Source of the DNA: WLWS01 sp964639535
Lineage (GTDB): Bacteria; Pseudomonadota; Gammaproteobacteria; Eutrophobiales; Eutrophobiaceae
Assembly (NCBI GenBank): GCA_964639535.1
Contig: CAZXDV010000175.1
Span: forward strand, 1-6,712
Length of the DNA stretch: 6,712 nucleotides
Direction of reading: 5' to 3'
Positions 6,409-6,712 of this stretch are shown piece after piece. How positions within the stretch are numbered: the stretch's first letter is position 1; every line of letters begins with the position of its first letter. A program made the translations under genes and the position numbers. The notes below the pieces were generated by a model, which searched no databases, was not told the DNA's origin, and was given only the letters and a program-made list of their open reading frames with translations.

Positions 6409-6712
6409 TTAACCGGCAGCTTCCGAGAGCTTTTGCTCGGCACTGTTTTTCTTTATTTTTTCAATGACCGGTTCCGTCCAGCTGCCAGTAATGGTGTACT
6501 GGAAACTGAGAATGCCATCCAGTCCACCACCACCCACTGAATCAAACATCTTGCCAGCGAGATACAGTACGGCACCAACGCCAATACCTACCGGGCCAAG
6601 CAGTACGCCAGCAACAGGAAGGTTATCTGATAACTGGGGCGTGACGGTAACGACTTGGTCGTAGTCCTGGTCAGACAGGCCGGTTCTTCCGGATATCGCC
6701 ACGTTGGCAGAT
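6409..6712 (-). CDS. yhdP: YhdP family protein (AsmA-like, TIGR02099 type), C-terminal end only
   Basis: Only the last 100 or so codons are in the window; the frame runs off the right edge, and the GTG at 6702 is internal (SANVAISGRTGL reads through it). YhdP is a very large inner-membrane-anchored protein spanning the periplasm, implicated with other AsmA-like proteins in moving phospholipids to the outer membrane. The visible part carries the family's characteristic ending: an AISGRTGL segment, DYDQVVTVTPQLSDNLP, a hydrophobic Gly-rich stretch (AGVLLGPVGIGVGAVLYLAGKMF), then YTITGSWTEPVIEKI. The stop is TAA at 6409-6411. It lies 26 bases upstream of nudJ on the same strand, so the two are probably co-transcribed. 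Recognition rests on these motifs from memory of the family. The gene symbol follows the E. coli name. Confidence 0.82.
   Translation of the reverse strand, partial: SANVAISGRTGLSDQDYDQVVTVTPQLSDNLPVAGVLLGPVGIGVGAVLYLAGKMFDSVGGGGLDGILSFQYTITGSWTEPVIEKIKKNSAEQKLSEAAG

Noticed and set aside
6386..6412. Perfect AGGAGG on the + strand, 6 bases before an ATG
   Set aside because: The frame is only four codons (M-S-G-A) before TAA, and it lies in the short gap between two well-supported - strand genes.

Overview
The window looks like the chromosome of a gammaproteobacterium of moderate GC content. Supporting this are an AcnB-type aconitase aligning with the E. coli enzyme with identical cysteine numbering, a nudJ-mnmA gene pair in the same order as in E. 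coli, and the C-terminus of a YhdP-type AsmA-like protein. The genus cannot be named from the sequence alone; a free-living or marine lineage is a guess based on the large secreted adhesin-like gene.

Layout: (1) Bases 1-1956, + strand: the 3' part of a large gene for a secreted, repetitive beta-helix protein (filamentous-haemagglutinin or exoprotein type). It has a Pro/Thr linker, an acidic tail and a single cysteine as the next-to-last residue. (2) Bases 1957-1998: a 42-bp convergent gap almost filled by a hairpin that can serve as terminator for both sides. (3) Bases 1999-4614, - strand: acnB (aconitase B, TTG start). (4) Bases 4615-4837: the only sizeable intergenic region (223 bp). It holds the acnB ribosome binding site, a weak promoter candidate, a 7-bp dyad that could be an operator, a short unproven ORF, and a REP-like GTAG hairpin just after mnmA. 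(5) Bases 4838-6712, - strand: a tight cluster transcribed in the order yhdP (3' end only) > nudJ > mnmA, with gaps of 26 and 9 bases, probably co-transcribed.

Functionally, acnB is central metabolism (citrate to isocitrate), mnmA is tRNA wobble thiolation, nudJ is a nucleotide/thiamine-pyrophosphate phosphatase, and yhdP belongs to the AsmA-like envelope lipid-transport proteins. These are housekeeping genes. The accessory element is the exoprotein at the left end. Its 5' end, signal peptide and any dedicated secretion partner lie outside the window. No CRISPR array, rRNA, tRNA, insertion sequence or phage gene was seen. The strongest leads are the lone C-terminal cysteine of the exoprotein, the REP-like element, and the dyad placed where an activator of acnB would bind.
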